DNA from: Longimicrobium sp.
GTDB lineage: Bacteria; Gemmatimonadota; Gemmatimonadetes; Longimicrobiales; Longimicrobiaceae
Direction: 5' to 3'
Length of the DNA stretch: 64,000 bases
Assembly (NCBI RefSeq): GCF_036388275.1
Contig: NZ_DASVSF010000109.1
Span: forward strand, 21,439 to 85,438
Shown: piece after piece, positions 1-7,912 of the stretch
Layout of the letters: each line of letters opens with the position of its first letter
Numbering within the stretch: the first letter of the stretch is position 1
The notes under the pieces: generated by a model
The model's input: only the letters and a program-made list of their open reading frames with translations
What the model was told of the DNA's origin: nothing
Database searches by the model: none
Translations under genes and position numbers: made by a program

Positions 1-874
1 CAACGGGGCCAACCGGAACGATATGTACGACCCGGTCACCAACACCTGGCTGGCCAAGGCGTCGATACCAACCGCTGTCAACTACCCCGCCGTAGCAGAA
101 CTCGACGGCAAGATCTACGTCATCGGTGGCTCCACGAACACCAGCTACAGCGGTGCATCGAACCTCGTCCAGGTCTACGACACGGTGACCAACACCTGGG
201 AGACCAGGGCGACGATGCCGACCCTCCGGAGTCGGTGCGCCGCCTTCGTCTACGGCGGCAAGATCTATGTGTTCGGCGGGCTGAGCAACGGATCGTCCAC
301 GCTTGGTGTGCTGGAGATGTACGACCCGGCCACCAACATCTGGGTGGGCAAGGCCGCAGGCCCGAGCACGTACATGCACAGCCTGCTGGTGCACACAGCG
401 CCTGCGGGTGCACCGATCACCACGCCGATGGTCTATGTGTTCGGCGGTCCTGATTACCCGAACTACATCAGCACCTACAACCCGGTGACGAACATCTGGC
501 AGAGCCTGGGATGGCTGGTCAGCACCTCCTATCTGTTCTCGGTCGCCACCAGTGGTCCTACGCAGCGCTACGTTCAGAACGGCGGAGCGGCCGTCTACGG
601 CCAGCGGTTCTGGTTCATCGGTGGAGACGGCAACGCCCCTGGCAACGCCTTCTGGTGGTACCGGTGGTACGGCTGGAAGGCGAACCCGATCCGGACCCTG
701 GATGGTCCGTCGATTCTTGCCATCATGGAGCCCAACATCACGCTCCGGAACAACCAGACCCTCTACGAGGGCTCGATCGTTGCCGGGATCCTCAACCAGA
801 CCATGACGCCCTACGGGGAGCGGATCCAGAACCGCGACATCGACGTGCTCAACATCGTCAACGCCGGAGGCTGA
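1..874 (+). CDS. Kelch-repeat protein, 5' end outside window (probable tail fibre or host-recognition protein)
   Basis: The frame is open from the first bases, so the gene starts left of the window; about 290 C-terminal residues are visible. At least three Kelch-type blades are seen, each with a YDPVTNTW-like strand followed by a GKIYVIGG or GKIYVFGG strand. Kelch repeats form beta-propellers that bind proteins or sugars. The endolysin two genes downstream and the tail genes elsewhere suggest a virion surface or fibre role, which is inference. The last ~120 residues lack clear Kelch signatures and may form an attachment domain. The stop is followed 5 nt later by the next ATG. Confidence 0.75.
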   Translation, partial: NGANRNDMYDPVTNTWLAKASIPTAVNYPAVAELDGKIYVIGGSTNTSYSGASNLVQVYDTVTNTWETRATMPTLRSRCAAFVYGGKIYVFGGLSNGSSTLGVLEMYDPATNIWVGKAAGPSTYMHSLLVHTAPAGAPITTPMVYVFGGPDYPNYISTYNPVTNIWQSLGWLVSTSYLFSVATSGPTQRYVQNGGAAVYGQRFWFIGGDGNAPGNAFWWYRWYGWKANPIRTLDGPSILAIMEPNITLRNNQTLYEGSIVAGILNQTMTPYGERIQNRDIDVLNIVNAGG

Positions 875-879
875 CAGCT

Positions 880-1338
880 ATGACCACGCCCACTGCCACC
901 GACCCCACCGCGCCCACCGTGGCCGACGTGCGGAACGCGCTGGACTCCCTGTCCGACGAGCAGCGTCCCGACGGTGAGATCACCGACGCCCAGATCACCG
1001 CTGCGATCGAGGCGGTGGATCCGGCGGCGATCATCGCGGCCGAGGACGCTCATTGGACGGTGCAGCTCTGGGACCGCCGGTCGCCGATCAACGACGCCAA
1101 GGCCGAGCAGATCTTCGCCTCCCGGGACGACATCCCGGGGGTCGGGGATGTCGTGCTGGTGCTCCGGGACGACCAGGTCACCATGCTCCAGCCGCACCTG
1201 CCCAACGTCGCTGGCATCCAGCCGATCCCGGTTGGCCGAGGAGCTGCGGTGGGGGAGGAGCTGCGCCAGGAGCTGGCCCGGAACCGGGCGTCCGCCGAGG
1301 TCATCCAGGGGATCCTCACGCACTTCGGCGTGAGCTGA
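880..1338 (+). CDS. Hypothetical protein (152 aa)
   Basis: I do not recognise this protein. The ATG at 880 lies 5 nt after the Kelch stop, suggesting co-transcription. The protein is acidic. Residues 1-60 are rich in Ala, Thr and Asp and probably helical, and the centre contains a DIPGVGDVVLVLRDDQ segment that looks like beta strands. It sits between a probable fibre gene and the endolysin, so a small virion accessory or chaperone role is possible, but nothing in the sequence proves it. Confidence 0.6.
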   Translation: MTTPTATDPTAPTVADVRNALDSLSDEQRPDGEITDAQITAAIEAVDPAAIIAAEDAHWTVQLWDRRSPINDAKAEQIFASRDDIPGVGDVVLVLRDDQVTMLQPHLPNVAGIQPIPVGRGAAVGEELRQELARNRASAEVIQGILTHFGVS

Positions 1339-1345
1339 GCCGTTC

Positions 1346-1684
1346 GTGATCGAGCACTCGCGCACGCTGGCTCCCGGCTGGACCGAGGAGCAGCTGGAGC
1401 TGACCGAGGCGCACGTCCGGGAGCACCTGGCGTCGATTGCCGACGCCGACGACGACCCGAGCACCCAGGCCGAGGACGTGCGGTTGACGCGGCGGCGGGA
1501 GGAGGACGGCGGGCTGACCATCGTCGGCTACCTCGATGCCGAGCCGAACGCCCCGTACCTCCAGCCCGGGTACGACCCGGACGCCGAGGCCCGTCCCGAC
1601 TGGTTGACATGGACCCCGGCGGACCAGCCGGACTGGGATCCGCACGCCGCTGACCCGGCCGAGCCCGAGGAGCCCTCGAAGTGA
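1346..1684 (+). CDS. Hypothetical acidic protein (112 aa)
   Basis: The GTG start lies 8 nt after the previous stop, and the gene ends in a GTGA overlap with the endolysin start, so the two are translationally coupled. The protein is strongly acidic with many Asp, Glu and Pro residues in its second half. No domain is recognised. A GGTTGACAT site (1602-1610) lies inside the coding sequence, where it forces the rare-looking pair TTG ACA (Leu-Thr). Confidence 0.6.
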   Translation: MIEHSRTLAPGWTEEQLELTEAHVREHLASIADADDDPSTQAEDVRLTRRREEDGGLTIVGYLDAEPNAPYLQPGYDPDAEARPDWLTWTPADQPDWDPHAADPAEPEEPSK

Positions 1685-2499
1685 GCCTGGTCTTCGCCCG
1701 CGCCCTGGCGGAGTTCATGTCCGCGCACGGCGTCCAGGTCACCTGGGAGCCCGGCGCGGAAGTGCGGGGCAACGGCCAGGTGTCGGCCTACCAGGGCGTC
1801 TCGGTCCACCACACGGCGACGGCGTCCTCCACGAAGTCCCCCGGGGTGCTCACCGCCGGGCGGCCGGACCTCTCCGCCCCGCTGTGCAACTCATCGGGCC
1901 CCTCGGACGGCCGGTTCCACATCGTGGCGGTCAACCCGGCCAACCACGCCGGTGCCTCTGGTGGCTGGGACACCGCGCCGCTGCCGAAGACCGGGCTGTT
2001 CAACAAGCTCATGTGGGGCCACGAGACGGTCTACGAGGGCACGAAGCCCATGAACGACGCCCAGTACCGGACCGCCACGATCCTCGGTGCCGGTGTCTGC
2101 CGTCTGCTCGGCCACGACTACGACCCGCGCTGGGTGAAGTTCCACCAGGGCACTTCCGTCACCGGCAAATGGGACCCGGGCTACGCCTCGGGGAAGACCT
2201 ACGACATCAACGAGTTCCGCTCCAAGGTGCTCATCGTGATGAAGGGCCAGGCTCCGGCCCCGGTCCAGATCAAGACTTCGGAGGACGACACGATGTACAT
2301 CAGCTGCGCCAAGAAGAACGTCACCGCCATCTACTCCGGCGGCATCCTCACCGGGCTGGCATCGGCGGGGGAGATCAAGAGCATGGAGGGCGAGGTGGCC
2401 GCTGGCCGCGCTGCCCGGCAGTGGGTCGAGGACTTCACCTTCGACGCCCTGGACCGCCGGTCCAAGCTGCTCACCGGAGAGATCAAGCCCTCCACCTGA
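1681..2499 (+). CDS. Endolysin: N-acetylmuramoyl-L-alanine amidase
   Basis: 272 aa. This is a probable zinc amidase (Amidase_2/PGRP fold) that cuts the bond between muramic acid and the stem peptide at the end of infection. The first histidine pair is at residues 43-44 (VSVHHTA), an NHAG motif lies near residue 88, and the last ligand and catalytic group FHQ..VTGKWDPG is at about 154-167, matching the usual H...K.DPG pattern. No signal peptide is seen, so a holin or other export route is needed. The C-terminal ~80 residues have no cell-wall-binding repeat that I recognise. The start overlaps the upstream stop (GTGA), and the gene is closed by the hairpin at 2568-2600. Confidence 0.85.
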   Translation: MSLVFARALAEFMSAHGVQVTWEPGAEVRGNGQVSAYQGVSVHHTATASSTKSPGVLTAGRPDLSAPLCNSSGPSDGRFHIVAVNPANHAGASGGWDTAPLPKTGLFNKLMWGHETVYEGTKPMNDAQYRTATILGAGVCRLLGHDYDPRWVKFHQGTSVTGKWDPGYASGKTYDINEFRSKVLIVMKGQAPAPVQIKTSEDDTMYISCAKKNVTAIYSGGILTGLASAGEIKSMEGEVAAGRAARQWVEDFTFDALDRRSKLLTGEIKPST

Positions 2500-2567
2500 T
2501 CGAGGGAAGCGCCTCGTTCGGCGAGGTGGCACACTGAGTCACGTCGGACGGCCGCTGCGTTGCGACT

Positions 2568-2600
2568 CGGGCCCCCCAACTGCGTCTGTAGGGGGGCCCG
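2568..2600. terminator. Bidirectional hairpin terminator between convergent genes
   Basis: CGGGCCCCCC pairs perfectly with GGGGGGCCCG over 10 bp around a 13-nt loop. It lies between the rightward endolysin (stop 2499) and the leftward small gene (stop 2620), where it can end transcripts from both sides. There is no T-tract, which is common for actinobacterial terminators. Confidence 0.75.
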
Positions 2601-2619
2601 ACCCATGTCCAGGCCCAGG

Positions 2620-2790
2620 TCAGCGCACCGGGGACGGCTGGGTCAGGCGCAGCTTCAGCAGCGGCTCCCGCTCCGTCCGGTGCCGGATGATCCGCTCCCC
2701 GGTCGCCACGTCCGTCACATCGACTCCGTCGGGGATGATCAGTGCCAGGCCGACCACGACACCGTGCTGCTGACTCCGAGGCAGTCTCAT
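2620..2790 (-). CDS. Small leftward gene (56 aa), unknown function
   Basis: This is a lone leftward gene inside the rightward arm. ATG (complement of 2788-2790) is preceded by a good ribosome binding site, AGGGGGAACGA. Codons are almost all G/C-ending on this strand, which supports real coding. The product includes VVVGLALIIPDGVDVTD and GERIIRHRTER, a short beta-rich protein without a domain I recognise. It converges on the endolysin across the hairpin at 2568-2600 and is divergent from the gene at 2844. Genes placed like this are often expressed independently of the lytic operon; that is inference. Confidence 0.65.
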   Translation of the reverse strand: MRLPRSQQHGVVVGLALIIPDGVDVTDVATGERIIRHRTEREPLLKLRLTQPSPVR

Positions 2791-2817
2791 TCGTTCCCCC
2801 TGCGAGTGTGGATCCTG

Positions 2818-2837
2818 TTGACAATCAAGATTATTCT
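2818..2837 (+). promoter_or_regulatory. Promoter/operator: TTGACA-N8-TATTCT upstream of 2844
   Basis: TTGACA (2818-2823), 8 nt, TATTCT (2832-2837), then exactly 6 nt to ATG at 2844. The 8-nt spacing is too short for a normal -35/-10 pair, but it matches the distance between the inner TTGACA and the -10 box in the promoter cassettes of the right arm. The start codon should be at or next to the transcription start (leaderless). The site lies in a locally AT-rich stretch. Confidence 0.65.
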
Positions 2838-2843
2838 TACCGC

Positions 2844-3101
2844 ATGACTGAGTCTCAACCAACTAGGCCCGCCGTGCCACCGACGCCGAAGACCCGTCCG
2901 GCCCCAGGCACGGCGGTGGTCCGGCGAGGCTCCGAGGACACCGGCGTCGTGGTCGAGACCGACGACTGGTACGACACCCTGCGGATCCGGGGGAAGGCGC
3001 TCAGCACGCAGGTGCTGGTCGAGTGGGAGCGCGGCGAGAATCCGGTCCGGCTCTGGGAACTGCTCTCTGACCTGGACTTTCCCGCAGATACCAAGTCGTG
3101 A
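2844..3101 (+). CDS. Hypothetical protein (85 aa), leaderless message
   Basis: ATG at 2844 lies 6 nt after a TATTCT -10 box and has no ribosome binding site. I chose it over upstream in-frame codons because coding bias begins there. The first ~30 residues are Pro/Thr-rich and basic; the rest is a small beta-rich unit (GVVVETDDWYDTLRIRGKAL) resembling small phage SH3-like or TIGR-like folds, which is a weak guess. It precedes the terminase. Confidence 0.6.
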   Translation: MTESQPTRPAVPPTPKTRPAPGTAVVRRGSEDTGVVVETDDWYDTLRIRGKALSTQVLVEWERGENPVRLWELLSDLDFPADTKS

Positions 3102-3165
3102 TGATGACGCTGGCCTGATCCTGGGTACCGGAACTCCGGGGGACGGATCAGCGTCAGGGGATCAG

Positions 3166-3438
3166 GTGCCAGAGCACGTCCGGATCAACGTCCACGACAT
3201 CACACCGCGCACCGCGCCGCCCTACATCCGCGTCACGCACGCCGAGCGCATGGGCCCCGACGTGCTGTCAGGCTCCGGGAGCCTGCTGCTGGTCGGCCCG
3301 CTGGGCGTGAACTACTACATCGAGCGGGCCGACAGCGACTCCGTCTACCTCCGCCGCTTCGACATGCCCTCCAGCACGGGTCACAAGTCGGTCACGATCA
3401 AGGATCGGGCGGGGGCCTGGAGCTTCATCCGGACCTAG
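3166..3438 (+). CDS. Hypothetical protein (90 aa)
   Basis: GTG start with AGGGGATCAG just upstream. The product appears beta-rich with a hydrophobic centre (SLLLVGPLGVNYYIERAD). No family is recognised. Lying between a small gene and the large terminase, it occupies the position where many phages encode the small terminase subunit, but it is short and has no visible helix-turn-helix, so I do not assign that role. Confidence 0.55.
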   Translation: MPEHVRINVHDITPRTAPPYIRVTHAERMGPDVLSGSGSLLLVGPLGVNYYIERADSDSVYLRRFDMPSSTGHKSVTIKDRAGAWSFIRT

Positions 3439-3518
3439 AAGTCGGCGGGCAGCTGTGCGCTCAGGTAGTTCACGCCCGAAGGATCTGCACGCACGCTGCG
3501 TGCCAGTAGCCTGGCAGC

Positions 3519-5126
3519 GTGTCAACCGCTGATCTGTCCCTGGAGCAGATCGTCTCGCTGCTGTCCGAGGAGGAGCAGGAAGCGGTCCTCACCGACATGG
3601 AGCTGGACGAGCTGCCCTGGGACTGGGGCTGGACCGGCCGCCCCAGCCAGATCCTCCCCGTCGAGCCGATCGGCCACGGCGAGGACTGGGAGCTGGCCCT
3701 GCTGAACGCCGGTCGTGGCTTCGGGAAGACCCGCGCCGGGGCCGAGTACATCCGGGACGTGGACAAGAAGTGGTCCACCCTGCACCGGGACCCCGGCCAG
3801 CAGCTGCGTGTGGCCCTGCTCGGCCGCACGGCCGGGGACGTGCGCGACACCATCCTGAACGGCCCCTCCGGCCTGCTGCGGATCTACCCGCCGTCGGAGC
3901 TGGACAAGGTCGAGTGGATCTCCAGCCAGCGCCGTGTCAACCTCCCGGGCGGCGGCTTCGCGCTGTGCTTCTCGGCCGAGGAGCCCGACCAGCTCCGTGG
4001 CCCGGCGTTCCACGTCGGCTGGGGCGACGAGCTGGCGGCATACAAGCAGGTCAAGGGCGAGGGTGAGTTGGACGCCTGGACCAACCTCCGGATCGCCGTC
4101 CGTCTCGGGATGCTGCCCCAGGTCATCGCCACGACCACGCCGAAGCGGGTCAAGATCCTGCGTGAGCTGATCGCCGAGATCAAGGAGAACCCGGGGTCGA
4201 TGCTGCTGCGCACCGGCAAGACCACGGACAACATCCACCTGGCCCAGTCCTACCTCCAGACCCTGTTCAACCTCTACGGCGGTACCACGCTGGGGGCTCA
4301 GGAGCTGGACGGCCTGATGCTGGACGAGGTCAAGGGTGCGACCGTCTCGATGAAGGTCATCGAGGACAACCGGGTCACCGCCGTGCCGCACCAGCGCCCC
4401 GGGACCAACTGGCTGCGCGTGGTCTCGGTGGACCCCTCGGTCGCCGAGAAGCCGAACGACGAGTGCGGCATCACGGTCATCTACGCCCCGGCCACGATGC
4501 CGATCCTCCAGCGCCACGCCTACGTGGTGGACGACCTCTCGCTGAAGGGCTCCCCGACGGTCTGGGCGGACGTGGTGGTCCGCGCCGCGATCAAGCACCG
4601 CGCCACCATCGTGGTGGAGAACAACCAGGGCGGCGGCCTGGTCCGGCGGCTGATCAAGGAGCGCGCGTCGGCCATGAACGTGGCACCGCCGCCGATCCGC
4701 GATGTCTGGTCCTCCCGCTCCAAGGCCGTCCGCGCGGAGCCGATCGGGGCCGCCTACGAGCGCGGCCGGGTGCACCACCTGAACACCCTGGTCGAGCTGG
4801 AGGACCAGCTGTCGGCCTGGACGCCGGAGGACCGGGGCTACTCCCCTGACCGCCTGGACGCCGTCGTGCACGGCCTGTCCGCGCTGCTGTTCCCCGAGTC
4901 GATGACCAAGGGCGGCGGGATTTCCGGAGCTGCCCAGTCGCACTCGCCGGTCGGCGTGCAGATCCCCCGGGTCGGGTCGGCCATCGCCCGCCGGAGCGGC
5001 CTGCGGATCGACACCTCCCGCGCCGTCCAGCGCACGTCCGCCTTCCGCTCCGGTGCCCCGGGCATGGGAGCGCCCCGCCGGACGCTGCCCGCCCGCCTCA
5101 TCCCGCCAGGAGGCTCCAGCCAGTGA
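3519..5126 (+). CDS. terL: Terminase large subunit
   Basis: 535 aa, the usual length. This is the ATPase-nuclease motor that cuts concatemeric DNA and pumps it into the prohead. Walker A is AGRGFGKT (residues 64-71), the Walker B region is HVGWGDELA (~165-173), and the coupling motif is ATTTPK (~204-209). The nuclease domain starts with VSVDPS (first metal Asp, ~305) and continues through VENNQGGG and RLDAVVHGL. The GTG start lies inside a GTGTCAACCG site (3519-3528), and TAGCCT (3507-3512) is exactly 6 nt upstream, so this gene too may be transcribed without a leader. It overlaps the next gene by GTGA. Confidence 0.93.
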   Translation: MSTADLSLEQIVSLLSEEEQEAVLTDMELDELPWDWGWTGRPSQILPVEPIGHGEDWELALLNAGRGFGKTRAGAEYIRDVDKKWSTLHRDPGQQLRVALLGRTAGDVRDTILNGPSGLLRIYPPSELDKVEWISSQRRVNLPGGGFALCFSAEEPDQLRGPAFHVGWGDELAAYKQVKGEGELDAWTNLRIAVRLGMLPQVIATTTPKRVKILRELIAEIKENPGSMLLRTGKTTDNIHLAQSYLQTLFNLYGGTTLGAQELDGLMLDEVKGATVSMKVIEDNRVTAVPHQRPGTNWLRVVSVDPSVAEKPNDECGITVIYAPATMPILQRHAYVVDDLSLKGSPTVWADVVVRAAIKHRATIVVENNQGGGLVRRLIKERASAMNVAPPPIRDVWSSRSKAVRAEPIGAAYERGRVHHLNTLVELEDQLSAWTPEDRGYSPDRLDAVVHGLSALLFPESMTKGGGISGAAQSHSPVGVQIPRVGSAIARRSGLRIDTSRAVQRTSAFRSGAPGMGAPRRTLPARLIPPGGSSQ

Positions 5127-5911
5127 CCGCCCCACCGCCTCCCACCGGTCCCCAGACGCCCCCTCAGCAGCCCGCCACGACCCAGCCAGCCGGGCTGGAG
5201 GCAGCCGCTACCGCCGCTGCCCAGGAGGAGGAGATCAGCGCTCTGGGCCCGGCGCTGGCTGCCTTCGTGGTCTCCGTGCTGGCCTTCGCCCGAGCAGGCG
5301 GCCGGGTGGCCGGGCTGCCGTCCACGATCGCCAAGAAGATCGGCTACGACGCGATCATCATCGCGGCGCTCACCGCCGTGGCCATGCGCGCGCTGGACCA
5401 CCAGCGGACCTTCAGCGGTCCCCGCGCCGCCGAGGAGCTGTGGGAGCACAGCGACCAGGCCGTGGTGGCCGGGGTCGAGGCGGGGCTGGAGACGCTGGCC
5501 CAGGCGGCCAAGCACATCGCCCGCTCCGCGCGCGCCGACGAGGCCACCGGCGGATCCCCGGGGGTCTCCCTGCCGGGTGAGCCCTACGACCCCGACGCCG
5601 CTGAGCACGCCAAGAGCTACGCCGACCCCGAGCAGATCGCGCTGCCGGTCGTGCAGAGCACCCGGCACGCGGCCCAGCTGGCTGCCGCCGAGGCTGCGGG
5701 CTGGACCCGGAAGACCTGGGTGGACATGCACGACAACCGGGTGCGGGCCAGCCACGCCTTCCTCGGGTCGCCGAAGTACGAGTACCACGCGGTTCCGATT
5801 CTGGAGCCGTTCGTGACCATCGACGGCAACAAGCTCTGGTACCCCGGCGACACCTCCGCTCCCCCGCACGAGTGGATGCGCTGCCGCTGCTGGCTGAAGC
5901 TGACCAGGTAG
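5123..5911 (+). CDS. MuF-like minor head protein
   Basis: 262 aa. The C-terminal ~80 residues carry the MuF signature: KTWVDMHDNRVRASHAFLG followed by EWMRCRCWL at the end. MuF proteins sit at the portal vertex of the prohead. The N-terminal third is Ala/Pro-rich with a helical stretch (LGPALAAFVVSVLAFAR). The start overlaps the terminase stop by 4 nt. Unlike many relatives, no toxin domain is attached; the neighbouring 9556-18318 gene may carry that kind of cargo instead. Confidence 0.8.
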   Translation: MTAPPPPTGPQTPPQQPATTQPAGLEAAATAAAQEEEISALGPALAAFVVSVLAFARAGGRVAGLPSTIAKKIGYDAIIIAALTAVAMRALDHQRTFSGPRAAEELWEHSDQAVVAGVEAGLETLAQAAKHIARSARADEATGGSPGVSLPGEPYDPDAAEHAKSYADPEQIALPVVQSTRHAAQLAAAEAAGWTRKTWVDMHDNRVRASHAFLGSPKYEYHAVPILEPFVTIDGNKLWYPGDTSAPPHEWMRCRCWLKLTR

Positions 5912-5950
5912 GGACACATCTGGTTGACACGGACTGACAGACTGGCGATC

Positions 5951-6157
5951 GTGCCGCCCTCCCGTCGCTCTCAGCTGCTCATGTACTCCCGGCGTCTGCG
6001 CTACTGGCTCTGGCAGTTCAGCTGGTTCGGGATCTTCGCCGTGCTGTTCGGACTGCTGGCGGTCGGGCTGTCACTGCACGAAGCACCCATCGGCCAGGTC
6101 GTGGCGGCGGGCTTCGCCGCCGTCACGCTGGCCATCCTTTCGACCAAGGAGACCTGA
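5951..6157 (+). CDS. Small membrane protein with two transmembrane segments
   Basis: About 68 aa from GTG at 5951. A TTG at 5924 would add nine residues, but that TTG lies in a GGTTGACACGG site (5922-5932), so I prefer the later start. Two hydrophobic segments (WFGIFAVLFGLLAVGLSL and VVAAGFAAVTLAILS) are separated by a short polar loop. The size and topology suit a holin, but it is away from the endolysin and no family was recognised. The stop overlaps the next ATG. Confidence 0.6.
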   Translation: MPPSRRSQLLMYSRRLRYWLWQFSWFGIFAVLFGLLAVGLSLHEAPIGQVVAAGFAAVTLAILSTKET

Positions 6158-6471
6158 TGACCCAGATCGAGTTCACCGAGTCCGAGCCCACCGAGCCCGA
6201 GTTCGAGGTCCGCCGGGCGATGAAGAAGCCGGTGGAGATCCAGTCGGTCAAGGCCACCACCGACAACCTGCGCGAGATCGTGGAGTGGATCGAGGGGAAC
6301 AACCACGCCGCCGTCCTCGGTGAGGGCCAGCTGATCATCCAGACGCTGGAGGGCCCGTTCACCGTGCGCCCCGGCGACTACGTCATGCGCGGCATCCGAG
6401 GGGAGTTCTACCGGTGCGACGCAGAGATCTACTCGGAGAGCTACGACGATCTGGGCCCGGCCGAGTCCTGA
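6157..6471 (+). CDS. Conserved phage protein with a GDYVMRGIRGEFY motif (104 aa)
   Basis: The C-terminal half, containing GPFTVRPGDYVMRGIRGEFYRCDAEIYSESY, matches a family of small phage proteins often annotated as hypothetical and known by a GDWVIRGVQGEFYPC-type motif. The N-terminal KKPVEIQSVKAT strand fits the same family. Function is unknown. It begins in an ATGA overlap and ends in TGATG with the next gene, so it is part of a coupled run from 5123 to 7862. Confidence 0.7.
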   Translation: MTQIEFTESEPTEPEFEVRRAMKKPVEIQSVKATTDNLREIVEWIEGNNHAAVLGEGQLIIQTLEGPFTVRPGDYVMRGIRGEFYRCDAEIYSESYDDLGPAES

Positions 6472-6929
6472 TGGCCGCCATCTCTGACGTGTTCGCCGAG
6501 GCCCTGACCAAGGTGATCACCGACCGGCTGAGGCCCGAGCAGGCCAGCCGCCTGGCCGCTCTGGTGGCTGCGCGCGGTGCGCGTCCGAACACCGATGCCT
6601 CGGACCAGATCCAGCTGGCGCACTTCATCCTCACGGGCAGCGGGGACATGCCTTCAATCGAGGAGCTTCAGCGTCTGGAGGCCCTGGAGTTCTCCAGGCG
6701 AGGCACGGACGAGAGCTACACCGTCGAGCTGGGCGGCCAGCACTTCACGAAGGCCCAGTGGGAGGCCGTCCAGGTCTACGCCCAGGGCACGACCGCCGAG
6801 ACAGCGCCGCTGGCCGAGGTGGCGATCGAGGAGCACCCCGACGATCCCGGTCCGGCGGCTCCGCCGGACTTCGATGCCGTCCCGCCCGCGCCCCGCGCCG
6901 GTGAGGGGTGGCAGGGTCACGCCCCGTGA
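6471..6929 (+). CDS. Hypothetical protein (152 aa)
   Basis: ATG at 6471 shares one base with the preceding stop (TGATG); earlier in-frame ATGs lie inside the previous gene. The first 60 residues look helical (FAEALTKVITDRLRPEQASR), the middle has an LGGQHFTKAQWEAVQVYA segment, and the last 40 residues are Pro/Asp-rich and probably disordered. Not recognised. Confidence 0.6.
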   Translation: MAAISDVFAEALTKVITDRLRPEQASRLAALVAARGARPNTDASDQIQLAHFILTGSGDMPSIEELQRLEALEFSRRGTDESYTVELGGQHFTKAQWEAVQVYAQGTTAETAPLAEVAIEEHPDDPGPAAPPDFDAVPPAPRAGEGWQGHAP

Positions 6930-7117
6930 GCCTGTTCCCCTTCCGGTGTTCGGCCTGCGGGACCGTCCACTACATCAACCGGGCGCTGGCCGTGGAGTGC
7001 CCGGTGGAGGCCTGCAAGGCCAAGGTCGGCCAGCCCTGCCGGGATCTCCGGACCAAGGAGGAGGCGGGGAAGACCCGGCTCCAGCCGCACCCCGAGCGAG
7101 AGGCGCTGCTGCCATGA
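6926..7117 (+). CDS. Small zinc-ribbon protein (63 aa)
   Basis: The GTG start overlaps the previous stop (GTGA). The FRCSACG pair, CPVEAC and QPCRDL give several cysteines, followed by HPEREALL. The last part matches a widespread phage mini-domain with a C...G.PCR...HPER pattern, thought to bind zinc. Its role is unknown. Confidence 0.65.
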   Translation: MSLFPFRCSACGTVHYINRALAVECPVEACKAKVGQPCRDLRTKEEAGKTRLQPHPEREALLP

Positions 7118-7479
7118 CGTTCCGCCGCAAGGGTGGGGGTGTCCCCGCTGCAAGCGTGGGGGTCACCCCGCTGCAAGCACTGACCCTCGGGCTGGCCACG
7201 GCCCGGTTGACACAGCTGGTGGTGGACGACGAGATCACCGAGCCGGGCCGGAAGGCCGTCCGCCGGGCCTACCAGGCTGCCGCACCCGGCTCCCAGCGAG
7301 AGACAGCGCTGGACTTGGCGGACACCGTGCTCAACTGCCACGCCTGCTCATCGGTCTGGGCCGGTGGCGCGGTCGTGACAGCCGAGCTGACCGGGGTGGG
7401 ACGCTTCCTGGTGCGGGTGCTGGCGCTGAGCCAGGCTGCCCTGGCCGTGAAGGCCGTGATCGAGAGGATCGACCGATGA
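7114..7479 (+). CDS. DUF1360-like membrane-associated protein (121 aa)
   Basis: Contains ALTLGLATARLTQLVVDDEITEPGR and then LNCHACSSVWAGG, the pattern of DUF1360 proteins: a hydrophobic helix, an R-L-T...D.I...R core, and a C..C..VW motif followed by more hydrophobic helix. The function of this family is not known. A GGTTGACAC site (7205-7213) lies in the coding sequence at the RLTQ codons. Overlaps both neighbours by ATGA. Confidence 0.65.
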   Translation: MTFRRKGGGVPAASVGVTPLQALTLGLATARLTQLVVDDEITEPGRKAVRRAYQAAAPGSQRETALDLADTVLNCHACSSVWAGGAVVTAELTGVGRFLVRVLALSQAALAVKAVIERIDR

Positions 7480-7862
7480 CCGCCAGCATCACCCTGATCG
7501 CCGACATCTACCCGGCGTCGATCATCGACGGCCGGACCGGTGCCCGGCCCGAGGGCGTCCCGGCCAAGGCCAAGATCCGGGTCATCCTGGCCACCACCGA
7601 GATCAAGGTGGCCTGGGCCGCGCCGGGCGGCGGGGTCGAGAGCCTGACCATCCCGCTGACCTTCGAGGAGACGGCCGAGGCCGACCACAACGGCGGCACC
7701 GTCGGGACCTACGAGATCAAGCGCGCGGGCGGGTGTTCGTGCGACAAGATGCTGAAGCGCTGGAACCCCTACGCCGGGCAGCCGACAGCCCAGGTCGTTC
7801 GGTCCACGCCCAGCTCACGGACGGAGTCCTGGGGTCTGCCCCAGAAGTACAAGCGGCTCTGA
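7476..7862 (+). CDS. Hypothetical protein (128 aa)
   Basis: The ATG overlaps the previous stop. The product is beta-rich (TASITLIADIYPASIID, KIRVILATTEIKVAWAA) with a GGCSCDKMLKRW segment near residue 90 that might bind a metal or a partner. It is the last gene of the coupled run before portal. Not recognised. Confidence 0.6.
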   Translation: MTASITLIADIYPASIIDGRTGARPEGVPAKAKIRVILATTEIKVAWAAPGGGVESLTIPLTFEETAEADHNGGTVGTYEIKRAGGCSCDKMLKRWNPYAGQPTAQVVRSTPSSRTESWGLPQKYKRL

Positions 7863-7912
7863 GTCCAGGCCTTGTCAACCGCACCCGGTGACTCTGCCGC
7901 TACGCTGCCGTC

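Noticed and set aside
3166..3438. Small terminase subunit
   Set aside because: Right position, but only 90 aa with beta-type sequence and no visible DNA-binding helix.
3522..5135. Long leftward frame opposite the terminase
   Set aside because: Same cause; the terminase frame has all expected motifs.
5951..6157. Holin call for the two-TM protein
   Set aside because: Topology fits, but it is far from the endolysin and I recognise no holin family; other small membrane proteins in the window are equally possible.
7873..7906. TTGTCA...TACGCT as a standard promoter for portal
   Set aside because: The spacing is 23 nt, too long for a -35/-10 pair. The 6-nt distance from TACGCT to ATG is noted but is not enough alone.
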